A DNA stretch of 64,000 nucleotides, from contig CANJXF010000014.1 in the NCBI GenBank assembly GCA_947478865.1, positions 1 to 64,000 of the forward strand. Direction: 5' to 3'. The DNA comes from Verrucomicrobiales bacterium. GTDB lineage: Bacteria > Verrucomicrobiota > Verrucomicrobiia > Limisphaerales > CANJXF01. The notes beneath the pieces were generated by a model. The model was not told the DNA's origin and ran no database searches. It saw nothing but the letters and a program-made list of their open reading frames with translations. Shown here piece after piece: positions 1 to 7,708 of the stretch (position 1 is its first letter; each line of letters starts with the position of its first letter). Made by a program: the position numbers and the translations under genes.

Positions 1-77
1 AGCGTCAAGTACCGGACGCAAAACGCCCACTCTTCATCACTGACATCGCTCGGATAACTCTTTCGTTGTTTGCTCAT
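1..77 (-). mobile_element. IS5-like transposase, N-terminal fragment cut by the window edge
   Basis: The minus strand opens with an ATG at 77 and reads MSKQRKSYPSDVSDEEWAF and a few more residues before the window ends. The 'SYPSDVSDEEW' start is typical of IS5-superfamily DDE transposases. Only about 25 residues are visible, so completeness cannot be judged. The sequence just upstream (about 124-146, ending GAGCCTGTACTTAAC on the minus strand) could be the terminal inverted repeat, but the other end is outside the window, so this is inference. Confidence 0.7.
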
Positions 78-285
78 CCACAGCTTATTGCCGGGATGTA
101 TTTACATTGTACAGACAATTTTTGCGAAAAGTTAAGTACAGGCTCTAGATGGCGAACGCTGCGAAGCGGAAGCGCGGAAAAGAGTTTTGTCGCCAGGCAG
201 CCGGTTCAAAACGGATGTCGTGCGCGATTCAGATAAAGACTTGGACAACAACGATTCCGTGCAGAAAACGCGTCGGACCAGAAAA

Positions 286-573
286 TCAATGCGATGGGGC
301 TGAGGTGAGCCTCGCTGGGCGGTTTCCTTTGTTGGCGCCCTTGCGCTGCGCCGATTTGCCGTTCGAGCAGTTTCCCGATTGGCAGTTTCCGCAGCCGGAT
401 TGTTCATCGAGCAATGCCGTTTCTTTTTCGAGGATCATGAAAATCATGAAGAGGCCAAAGAAAATTGCGCCGACCGGAAGCCCCAGGTACCAAAAAATGG
501 ACTCGCCGGTGCTGATGAATCCGATGGCAAACGAAACCAGTGAAATCGTCAGAAAAACATTTTTAAGTTTCAT
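286..573 (-). CDS. small membrane protein with a C-terminal cysteine cluster
   Basis: I chose the internal ATG at 573 (MKLKNVFLTI...) because it begins directly at a membrane segment and avoids overlap with the upstream gene; the longer open frame starts at 672. The 95-residue product has two hydrophobic helices (about residues 5-22 and 26-47), then a soluble tail with three close cysteines (C61, C64, C69; CGNCQSGNC) and a basic, Ser/Ala-rich end. The cysteines could bind a metal, but no family is recognised. It is the last gene of the leftward series that follows the NO-reductase-like operon and the CxxCH protein; whether it is co-transcribed is unknown. Confidence 0.5.
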   Translation of the reverse strand: MKLKNVFLTISLVSFAIGFISTGESIFWYLGLPVGAIFFGLFMIFMILEKETALLDEQSGCGNCQSGNCSNGKSAQRKGANKGNRPARLTSAPSH

Positions 574-659
574 GCCGGGAACTATCGTTTGCGACCCCCG
601 GCAGCGCTTTACAAATTTTGCCGAAAATTCAACTAATCTTGCTCTGAAATTATGGAAAA

Positions 660-1922
660 TTATCGCTTCCAATAAGCGGGTAAACCCTGCTTCGTCTCCG
701 CCAGGATTTCAAGGATGGCCCGCCGGCTTTTTGCAGAGATGCGAGAGAACTCTGGTAACTCGTCTTTTCCGGTAAGAATGTCCCATAACCTTTTGTAGAT
801 GTGCTCCTGGATTTTGTCCGGCAGCGCTTCAAACGATTTGGAATAAATCAAATAGCTGCAGGGATATTTGAAAAGCCGCGTCTGCAAATCCAGGTCGCGC
901 AACGATCGGCCTTTGCTGTCTCGCGGTCCGCGACTCTCAAAATCTTTGGAAAAGGCTCCACCTGTGATATCGCTTTTAATCGGCGCTTCTTCGGTAAACA
1001 ATAAATATTTCAGGAACGAATTCGCGATGTTGGTAACGTAGTTGATGTGGCCGTAGCGGGACAGTTGCACAACCGATTCGTAGTTCAATCGCGTGATAAA
1101 ATTATGCATGTGAATCTGGTGCTCCAAGACCATGAGCGCCACGATGTCGCTGCTGTTTTCTGGATAGCGTTTTACATCGAAGAAACGGCTCAGGTCCGAA
1201 AGGTTACCGAGGTAATTAGGAGACTTCTCCTGCTTTGCAAACGCCGTCTTTCCAAATAGATTTCCGCGATGCACCTGGCTTCCGTGCTGGCCCGTGACGA
1301 ACCAACCACCCCAGCGCTCCTCGATCGGCGTGCGATGATTCACTTCCGAAATGCCGCTGTCCAACTCCACCACGCCGGTTGAATCGGTTTTGAATGAGCG
1401 CAATAAATGCCCCGGAACTCCCATGCTTTTTGCCGATGCATGGCATTCCAGGCATTGGTCCGTGCGGGCGAATTTGGGCTTGCTCTCGATCGTCTGCTCC
1501 AACGTATAAAATACGCCGCCCAGCCTCGGTTCTGCCGTCGAAAATTCCATCAACGGCGCACCGGGAATGAACCCTACGTAAACATCATCGTTGAAATAAA
1601 GCGCGCGTGGCGAGTGGGGAGAAATGCGTTCGCGCTGAAACGACGTTTTGGAGAACACCAGCACCTGCGATGACTTCGCAATGCCAAGTTCTTTGAGCAC
1701 GGAATCCAGATAGCCGTGTTCGGACTCAAACTTCAATGTGCGGTCGCCTTTTTCGACGGCGTCCTGCAGTTGTGTTACCGGATCATTCGGTTTTGCTTTG
1801 TTATAATTGATTGTCTCTTCATCAAAAGGCATGAGGTGCGTGGAACCTTGAAAATCATTCTGGCCACGCGCCAGACCACCGAGAAGCAGGGCGAAGGAGA
1901 AAATAACGCTGCGCAAAGTCAT
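660..1922 (-). CDS. secreted protein with one CxxCH haem-binding motif
   Basis: The product is about 420 residues from the ATG at 1922, which opens directly onto a signal peptide (MTLRSVIFSFALLLGGLARG); an upstream ATG at 1952 adds ten residues. A single CLECH motif (C167, C170, H171 in the longer numbering) is a potential covalent haem c site, which fits export. The rest has no recognised domain; a His-rich stretch (EHQIHMHNF) in the middle could supply a distal haem ligand or a metal site. It lies 171-200 bases downstream of the cytochrome b gene on the same strand, so it might serve as an electron carrier for that operon; this is inference. One isolated CxxCH can also occur by chance. Confidence 0.6.
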   Translation of the reverse strand: MTLRSVIFSFALLLGGLARGQNDFQGSTHLMPFDEETINYNKAKPNDPVTQLQDAVEKGDRTLKFESEHGYLDSVLKELGIAKSSQVLVFSKTSFQRERISPHSPRALYFNDDVYVGFIPGAPLMEFSTAEPRLGGVFYTLEQTIESKPKFARTDQCLECHASAKSMGVPGHLLRSFKTDSTGVVELDSGISEVNHRTPIEERWGGWFVTGQHGSQVHRGNLFGKTAFAKQEKSPNYLGNLSDLSRFFDVKRYPENSSDIVALMVLEHQIHMHNFITRLNYESVVQLSRYGHINYVTNIANSFLKYLLFTEEAPIKSDITGGAFSKDFESRGPRDSKGRSLRDLDLQTRLFKYPCSYLIYSKSFEALPDKIQEHIYKRLWDILTGKDELPEFSRISAKSRRAILEILAETKQGLPAYWKR

Positions 1923-2123
1923 AATTGCTGGATTCAGTTTGGGCGTTTGCATTGCTCTAAAAATGGACGGAGCCGGTGAGAATTACTTCACCGAATTTGC
2001 AAAAATCAAATCGGTTCTTGCGCATGAGCTTGGATAACATTGTCACATCCCACCTCCGGATCTTCGCTTTGTCCATCGAATCGGGCTAGGCCAATCACCT
2101 AGCCGTCGTAAACCACCCGGTGG

Positions 2124-3578
2124 TCAGTGTAGGGAAAAACCCGTTTTGGTATCAAAGAGCAAGACGTGCAGGTGGTTTTCCTGAAACGTAACCGTCTCGG
2201 TCCACCGTTGGGTAAACTGCGCGGAGTCGGCGGTGTCGGCCAGTTCCACCTGCACCATGTGATGGCCCGGCGTGACCGGCAGACGGACCACGGCCATGCT
2301 GGGGCCGTCGTGTGAGAGACCTTTGCTCTGGTAGGAAGCGTCGTGGACAGTCCGGCCATCGACCTGCACGCGCAGGCGGACAGGCACTCGCGCCCGTGTC
2401 ACGTTCACTTGGGCGCGCATGTCGAGCCCTGGCAGGTTAATCGCCTGCGAATCGCAGGCCCCCACACACACGCCGCAACCGACGCAGAGCGAAACGTCGA
2501 TTTGTGACTGCACTTCAAACTTCTTGCCGTCCTCGCGCGCCACCATTGAGATGGCGTTGAACGGACAGTCCTTCGCGCACAGCGTGCAGCCGAAGCAGCG
2601 TGCGAGATCGACGTCAGCCTTCCATTCCGGTGCGAGCCGGCGACGAGCCATCCACCACGGCGCGGTCAACGTCACGAGACCCGTGCCGAGGAACAAGGCC
2701 CACAGGGCGCCGCCACTCAATCGATCCGTGAGGCCGAGCGGCCAGAGATACCACCAGTCGAGCGTAAACCGTTGCACCTTCAAGGTCATCTGCGCCGGGC
2801 TGGAGCTGGTGGCCGGGAGCAGCGCTGCGACCACCACCAGCGAACCAATGATCCACAATGTCATGGCACGGCCCGTCAGCAGGCGCGCGCGGCTCACCCG
2901 CGTGAGATGCAGCCATAGCCCGATGCCAATCGAGAGAGGCAGGAGCATGTGGGCGAAAAAAATCAGGAAGAAGAGGAGCGACGGCACGCTGCCGTTCGTG
3001 AGGAACGAGCGAGACATCGGCTCCGCGAAGATGGGGAGCTGATCAATGAACCGCGCAGTGCCGAGCGCGGCGTGCTGGGCGCGTACGTCCCAGACCAGCC
3101 AGTAACCGGTCCAGCCGATGAACCACAGAGCCGCCAGCATGAGAATACCCGTGACCCACGCCAGCCAACGCGCCCCGGTAAAGCGCCGCTGGCAGACAAT
3201 GCGCGCGGCATGCAGCAGGATGAAAAAGATGCAACCATCTGAACTGTAGCGATGGAGCGAGCGCACGAGCTGCCCGAACCAAGCACCGGCGCGGAGTCTT
3301 TCCAGCGAATCGTAGGCCTGCGATACGCTCGGAGTGTACCAGACGAGTAGCGCGATACCCGACACCACGGCAGCGATAAGACAGGTATTGGCAATCGCAC
3401 CGAGCTGGCCAAAGGGATTCAGCGCGGACGGCAGGAACCGTTCCGCGAGCCGATCAAGATGGAGCCAGACATTCTCGAAGCGGCGCAGCAATGATTCGCC
3501 GTACACACTGGGCTTAAGAGGAATCGTCGCGGGATCGCTGCCAGTGGGTCGATCGAACGTTGGGGCATTTTCAGTCAT
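2124..3578 (-). CDS. cytochrome b / ferredoxin fusion, electron-input subunit of the NO-reductase-like operon
   Basis: The 484-residue membrane protein has an N-terminal cytochrome b domain with the classic paired histidines: H109/H123 in one helix and H210/H224 in another, each pair 14 apart, as in b-type haem ligation of bc-complex cytochrome b. After more membrane helices come two [4Fe-4S] motifs, CFGCTLCAKDCP (C328, C331, C334, C338) and CVGCGVCVGACD (C365, C368, C371, C375). A beta-rich tail of about 100 residues has no recognised fold. It could pass electrons from quinol or a soluble donor toward the CuA subunit. The gene starts 9 bases after the SCO gene. In nitrifier norSY-senC-orf1 clusters the last open frame occupies this place; I recall that arrangement from the literature and could not check similarity. 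Confidence 0.85.
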   Translation of the reverse strand: MTENAPTFDRPTGSDPATIPLKPSVYGESLLRRFENVWLHLDRLAERFLPSALNPFGQLGAIANTCLIAAVVSGIALLVWYTPSVSQAYDSLERLRAGAWFGQLVRSLHRYSSDGCIFFILLHAARIVCQRRFTGARWLAWVTGILMLAALWFIGWTGYWLVWDVRAQHAALGTARFIDQLPIFAEPMSRSFLTNGSVPSLLFFLIFFAHMLLPLSIGIGLWLHLTRVSRARLLTGRAMTLWIIGSLVVVAALLPATSSSPAQMTLKVQRFTLDWWYLWPLGLTDRLSGGALWALFLGTGLVTLTAPWWMARRRLAPEWKADVDLARCFGCTLCAKDCPFNAISMVAREDGKKFEVQSQIDVSLCVGCGVCVGACDSQAINLPGLDMRAQVNVTRARVPVRLRVQVDGRTVHDASYQSKGLSHDGPSMAVVRLPVTPGHHMVQVELADTADSAQFTQRWTETVTFQENHLHVLLFDTKTGFSLH

Positions 3579-3587
3579 GTGACTGAA

Positions 3588-4547
3588 TCACTTCGTTTTC
3601 TCCGCCAGCAACGTGCGCACGGCTGAGACGAGCCACGATTGCTCGCGCTGGCTCAGCGACAGCCGGTAGGCGATGCGCCCCTCATGGTCGAGAAGGATGA
3701 ACAGGTTTGAGTGGACGAGCTCGCCGGTCTTTTCGTCGCGCATGCGTCCGATGTTCAGTTTTTCAAGCAAAACGTTCATCTCGGATGGCAGACCATTGAC
3801 GAAGTGGAATTGCGCGGTGTGAAAGCCATAGGACTTCGTGATCATGGTACGCAATTCGCGGGTATCGACCTCCGGGCTGAGCGAGAAGGCCACCACCGCG
3901 AGTTCGGCGCGCTCGGCGGGCGTGAGTTGATCGAGCACTTCACGGATCTTCTTCAGCATCATGGGGCAAGTCGTCGTGCAGGTAGAATAGACCGCGGTGA
4001 CAAGCGTTACGCGCCCCTTGAAGTCGGCAAGCGTGACGGGCTGGCCGTCCTGGTTGGTAAAATTGAATGCCGGCATCGGCAGTGCGCTGCGCAGGCGGTC
4101 AGCGGGAAATGGGAACTCTCGCTGCACCGGTTCCGCGCGCCCCAGGCCTGCAAGACCTGCGCCGAGAATTCCAACCAGCAGCAACGCCGCCGAGGCAATC
4201 GGAATCACGGCCCGGCGACGGATTTGCCATAGTTCGCGAATCTGCGCGCGCCAGATGAAGAAGACGATGCCCAAAAGGGGCACCGGTTCAGCCACCATCA
4301 CCGCGACGGAACTCCATTTCATCCAGCCGGTCTTGGGTTGGTATTGAAAACAGCGGATGCGGAACTCTTCGAGAAATCCTCCCAGAGCGCCGCCGTTGAT
4401 GGGGGCAAAGGTCATGATGATTACGAAGGCCTCGTAAAAACAGAGCACGAAGAGGACGAACATCGCGAAGCCCCCGCCCGACAACATGCGGCTGAAGCGC
4501 AGCACTAGGCGTTCGAGCGGACTGGGGGTGAGCGTTTGCGTCGTCAT
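3588..4547 (-). CDS. senC: SCO1/SenC-family copper chaperone with N-terminal membrane helices
   Basis: The 319-residue protein has three hydrophobic helices (about 25-48, 80-100, 113-136), then a thioredoxin-fold SCO domain. The copper-binding residues are visible: C190 and C194 in STCTTTCPM and H279 in LVHSNLF. SCO proteins load copper into the CuA site of oxidase subunit II, and the CuA gene is two genes upstream in the same operon. The extra membrane helices are unusual, since most SCO proteins have a single anchor. It is 32 bases downstream of the subunit I gene and 9 bases upstream of the cytochrome b gene, so it is almost certainly co-transcribed. Confidence 0.9.
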   Translation of the reverse strand: MTTQTLTPSPLERLVLRFSRMLSGGGFAMFVLFVLCFYEAFVIIMTFAPINGGALGGFLEEFRIRCFQYQPKTGWMKWSSVAVMVAEPVPLLGIVFFIWRAQIRELWQIRRRAVIPIASAALLLVGILGAGLAGLGRAEPVQREFPFPADRLRSALPMPAFNFTNQDGQPVTLADFKGRVTLVTAVYSTCTTTCPMMLKKIREVLDQLTPAERAELAVVAFSLSPEVDTRELRTMITKSYGFHTAQFHFVNGLPSEMNVLLEKLNIGRMRDEKTGELVHSNLFILLDHEGRIAYRLSLSQREQSWLVSAVRTLLAEKTK

Positions 4548-4579
4548 GGGTTATTTGGGTCGCTGATGGTCATGGTAAT

Positions 4580-6298
4580 TCATCGCACCGGCCATACGTC
4601 CGCAAGCGCTTTCCAGTTCGCGAAGTAGTAGACCGCGAAGCTGATCAGGAAGACGATGGCGAGAACCATCGTGCCCTGGGTGGGATGAACTGTGGCCACC
4701 ACTCCTGCGCCCGCCTGAATTGGAGCCGGGTGATCATGCCCAGCCGAGGTACTGAGCACTTTGGGCGTGCCCCAGTCCTCCATGGCCCGGCCAACAATGC
4801 GACGGCCAAACAATAATGTGCCGACGGTCAGGCCGACGTAGAGGAACAAGGCCAGGAACGCCAGGATGCCGCCGATGCCAACAAGCCCCAGGAACAAGTG
4901 GGCCGTCGGTCCGTAGATGGAACCCGCGGCTTCGATGTCCCAACTGCGCCGTGCCACCCCCATCGAGCCAGCGAACGACATGCCGACGGACAGCGTCACG
5001 ATCCCGATGCCGAAGAGATACGGCTGCAAGCGCGCGAGCGGTTTGAAGATATACTCGCGCTGCCACAGCAGCGGCACCAGGTAATAGGTCAACCCCATGA
5101 AGGCCAGCGTCGTGCCGCCCACGACCGTCACGTGGAAGTGACCGGGAATGCGGAGCGTGTTGTGGGCGATGATGTTGATCTGTTGCGTGCCCAGCGTCAC
5201 GCCGGTGATGCCGCCGAGGAAGCCGAATATGATCAGCGAAAGGAAGAACGCGGAGAAGCCAGGATTGCGCCAGGGCGCACCCGTCAACCAGCCAAACAGG
5301 CCGCGGATATAGCCCTTGTGGCGCATGGCGACCTCTACCGAAGCCGGCACGGTGAAACCATGCATCATCGAAGCGAGCACTGCGAGATACATGGCGTAGG
5401 AGGTGTTCCAGATTTTCCAGCCCGCACCGACGCCAGGATCGACGAGTAAATGATGCGCGGAGGCCAGATTGATGAACAGGATGTAGAGCACGAACGCGCT
5501 GCGGCAGACGGCTTCGTTGAGCGGTTTCGCGCCGGTAGTCACGGTGGCGAGGAAATACCACACCGCCACCATCGCACAAACGTTTACCTGCTGGGACATG
5601 TGACCGAGGCCCCACCAGATAAGGCGATACCATTGCGGGTCGGGCTGCGCGATCAGGCCGACGGAATGAAGAAACGTCGGCACCATCACGACCGCGCCGT
5701 GCAACAGCGTGACCACCGCGATGATGGCCGCCGCCGTCGCACCGAACACCACCAGCGGAACGGAGCCTTCGTAGGTTTTCTCCTTCTTGGCCTTGTAGAG
5801 CGTGGCGAAAAAGTTAATGACCCCGATCAACGTGCCCACGGCGACCAGAATGATGCCGAGGTAGAACGCCGGATGCGCCAGCAGCGGCAAGTAGGAGCTC
5901 AACATTACGTCGGCTTTGCCCACCAGGATCGTGACATCCACCATCACCGCTCCAGTCAGCATCATGCTCAGGGAGACCCAGGCGATGGCACGCGAAGCCA
6001 GGCGCACGTTCAGCAATGTGGTGACGACGAAGTAGAGGATGGCCACCTCAAAGAACAGGATCCAGAAGAGGAGCATGTTGATCCCGTGCAGGGTGATGAT
6101 GCGGTAGAACCAATCCACGGGCAGCAGATGAACCGTCTGCCAGCGGGTCAGCGCGAGCAGGATCGCAGCAATGCCGCCAATGAGGAGGAACACGACGGCG
6201 AGCACGGCATTGGCCTTGACGAAGAATTCCGCCTGGCGGCAGATCGTAAGGCCGGTAGTCAGGCAGATGCGTTTAGCGGAGTCTGATTTGGCATTCAT
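4580..6298 (-). CDS. norS: haem-copper oxidase subunit I, probably an sNOR-type nitric oxide reductase
   Basis: The 572-residue protein has about 13-14 membrane helices and all six metal-binding histidines of the superfamily: H71 (low-spin haem), H233 and H282/H283 (CuB), H387 (active-site haem) and H389 (low-spin haem) in PGHFHV. At four residues after H233, where oxygen reductases carry the Tyr cross-linked to the CuB His (HPEVY), this protein has Gln (GHMSQQV). Loss of this Tyr is a feature of NO reductases related to B-family oxidases. The neighbours (CuA subunit, SenC, cytochrome b) match the norSY-senC order known from ammonia oxidisers. The reaction would be 2 NO to N2O at the membrane. 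A cbb3-like enzyme, whose Tyr sits on another helix, is the alternative, but the CuA partner argues against it. Confidence 0.75.
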   Translation of the reverse strand: MNAKSDSAKRICLTTGLTICRQAEFFVKANAVLAVVFLLIGGIAAILLALTRWQTVHLLPVDWFYRIITLHGINMLLFWILFFEVAILYFVVTTLLNVRLASRAIAWVSLSMMLTGAVMVDVTILVGKADVMLSSYLPLLAHPAFYLGIILVAVGTLIGVINFFATLYKAKKEKTYEGSVPLVVFGATAAAIIAVVTLLHGAVVMVPTFLHSVGLIAQPDPQWYRLIWWGLGHMSQQVNVCAMVAVWYFLATVTTGAKPLNEAVCRSAFVLYILFINLASAHHLLVDPGVGAGWKIWNTSYAMYLAVLASMMHGFTVPASVEVAMRHKGYIRGLFGWLTGAPWRNPGFSAFFLSLIIFGFLGGITGVTLGTQQINIIAHNTLRIPGHFHVTVVGGTTLAFMGLTYYLVPLLWQREYIFKPLARLQPYLFGIGIVTLSVGMSFAGSMGVARRSWDIEAAGSIYGPTAHLFLGLVGIGGILAFLALFLYVGLTVGTLLFGRRIVGRAMEDWGTPKVLSTSAGHDHPAPIQAGAGVVATVHPTQGTMVLAIVFLISFAVYYFANWKALADVWPVR

Positions 6299-6310
6299 GG
6301 GCTGGGTTTT

Positions 6311-6871
6311 CTATTCAACGATGATTTTTCCGACCATGTTCTGATGGCCGATGCCGCAGAACTCATTGCAGACAATGTGATAGGTGCCGGGCGCTTGAGG
6401 CGTGATCGTGAGCACGTGGTCATAGCCGGGGACAATCTGGAAGTTCATGTTCATGGGCAGGAGTGAGAAACCGTGCTGAAAATCGGCCGACGAAATGTGC
6501 AGCCGATACGTTTCACCGGCGCGCAGCTTGAGAATGGGGAACCAGGCAAATTGCTTCGCCAGGAGATAGATCTCGCCGGGAGGCGCGGGCACCACCGGAG
6601 CTATGCCCTCCTCGACCAACGATTCCACGCCAGTGTTGGCCAGCACGAATTTCTCGACGCGTTTGATGAAGTCAGCGGGTTTGACCTTGTAAGCCTCACC
6701 GGTGCTGTTCTGTTTTCCACGGAAATGCCAGTAGGGCATCATCACCGAGAGGATCAGGCACCAGACCACAGCCATGCCGATCCAGGTGCGCTCATTGCCG
6801 CTCGGCGCCTGGAACCATCCGGGCGCGGGGCATTGTAGGCTGGAAGAAGATTCCTCGCTCATAATTTTCAT
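6311..6871 (-). CDS. norY: cupredoxin subunit II with an intact CuA site (NorY-like)
   Basis: The 186-residue protein has one N-terminal membrane helix (about 30-47) and a periplasmic cupredoxin domain. The CuA ligands are all present: H133 in QHGFS, then C168, E170, C172, H176 and M179 in CNEFCGIGHQNM. It would accept electrons and pass them to subunit I. It is 12 bases upstream of the subunit I gene and 9 bases downstream of the small membrane protein gene. A second ATG three codons in (6862) is also possible. Canonical cNOR and qNOR lack CuA; a CuA-bearing subunit is what sNOR- and ba3-like enzymes have. Confidence 0.85.
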   Translation of the reverse strand: MKIMSEESSSSLQCPAPGWFQAPSGNERTWIGMAVVWCLILSVMMPYWHFRGKQNSTGEAYKVKPADFIKRVEKFVLANTGVESLVEEGIAPVVPAPPGEIYLLAKQFAWFPILKLRAGETYRLHISSADFQHGFSLLPMNMNFQIVPGYDHVLTITPQAPGTYHIVCNEFCGIGHQNMVGKIIVE

Positions 6872-6880
6872 CGGGGTGGA

Positions 6881-7030
6881 TCAGGGCAGTTGAGCCGTCT
6901 TGAGAAAGATCAGCTCCAACCAACCCCACAGTGTGTAAGACAGAGACGGGATGGCCACGCCAAGCACCAGCAACAGCCACGGGTTGTCCATCAGTTTTTG
7001 TATCGGATGTTTGCGATCAGGTTCGTTCAT
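6881..7030 (-). CDS. 49-residue single-helix membrane protein heading the NO-reductase-like operon
   Basis: An ATG at 7030 starts a 49-codon frame ending with TGA at 6881-6883, nine bases before the cupredoxin gene. The product begins with a charged head (MNEPDRKHPIQKLMD), followed by one hydrophobic helix of about 25 residues (NPWLLLVLGVAIPSLSYTLW...), and ends in TAQLP. Its place as first gene of the operon and its clean membrane topology make it likely to be a real small subunit, comparable in position to the tiny IIa-type subunits of ba3 oxidases. Function is inferred from context only. Confidence 0.65.
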   Translation of the reverse strand: MNEPDRKHPIQKLMDNPWLLLVLGVAIPSLSYTLWGWLELIFLKTAQLP

Positions 7031-7101
7031 AGGTCAGTTCTCACTTGATTGTTTGTTCGAATCATCAGAGTCATGTTTAGCAGTCAAGCGGCCGGTCTTA
7101 C

Positions 7102-7115
7102 TTGATCTAAGTCAA
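7102..7115 (-). promoter_or_regulatory. FNR/DNR-type binding site and putative promoter for the NO-reductase-like operon
   Basis: TTGATCTAAGTCAA matches the FNR/CRP-family half-site pattern TTGAT-N4-(A/G)TCAA, as bound by oxygen-sensing FNR and NO-sensing DNR/NnrR. It is centred 78 bases upstream of the operon's first ATG. On the minus strand a weak -10-like TAAACA (7079-7074) lies 22 bases from the box edge, the spacing of a class II FNR promoter centred near -41.5. This would place transcription start near 7067. Activation under low oxygen or NO is inferred. Confidence 0.65.
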
Positions 7116-7708
7116 AGAAATACAACTAGGCAGCCGGCGAAATGCTTCACAGCAAAATCCTGCATGAATGCATCTTCTGCCACATCGGGATTGGCATGTT
7201 TGCGTCTTGCTTCAAAATCTTTTTGGCTTCGCGCAAGCACCCGGAACAGGCCGTTCGATTACTGAACTGCTCGTCGGAAGATGTTTTTGCTCTCTGCGCA
7301 GTTCATTAGTCCTAGTCTAATTCTGTCTGGTCGAATTTTGGAGTGCTCCTTAAATTCCATAGGGCTGGCCTGCCGTCTCAACGTTTCTTTGTGAGTCGCT
7401 CAACTTTCCTTGTCTGGCGCGTTTTGAATCGGCCATTGCTGTTTGTAGAGGAAAGCTTCGCAAGCACATCGACACGGCCTGGATGTGAATGACTGTTTCG
7501 GGTTCTTCAGTAACGCTTGGCTTACCAACGGGCAGATGTCGCGAGTTTGTGGAGATTGGTCCGGAGGAAACATTCGGCTGTCTTAGCCTTCTCCAATCCG
7601 GGTCGGAGCCGAAGACGCTTTTCCGATATTCGAGAACGGGTTCCAATCGGCCCCGGATTCGAACGCGAAAAGCTTGCGAAAATTTCTCATCAAATTATCC
7701 TGTCAAGG
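7116..7708. other. intergenic stretch between the NO-reductase-like operon and bioB, no confident gene
   Basis: This stretch separates two divergent units. It holds only short frames. The most notable is a plus-strand 55-codon frame at 7142-7309 whose product includes a CIFCH (CxxCH) motif and several other cysteines; it has no clear ribosome binding site. The bioB frame is open upstream to 7517, but the added residues do not resemble BioB and are probably untranslated. Confidence 0.4.

Noticed and set aside
4580-6298. Reading subunit I as an ordinary cytochrome c oxidase
   Set aside because: The cross-linked Tyr position is Gln and the operon context fits NO reductase better; kept only as an alternative.
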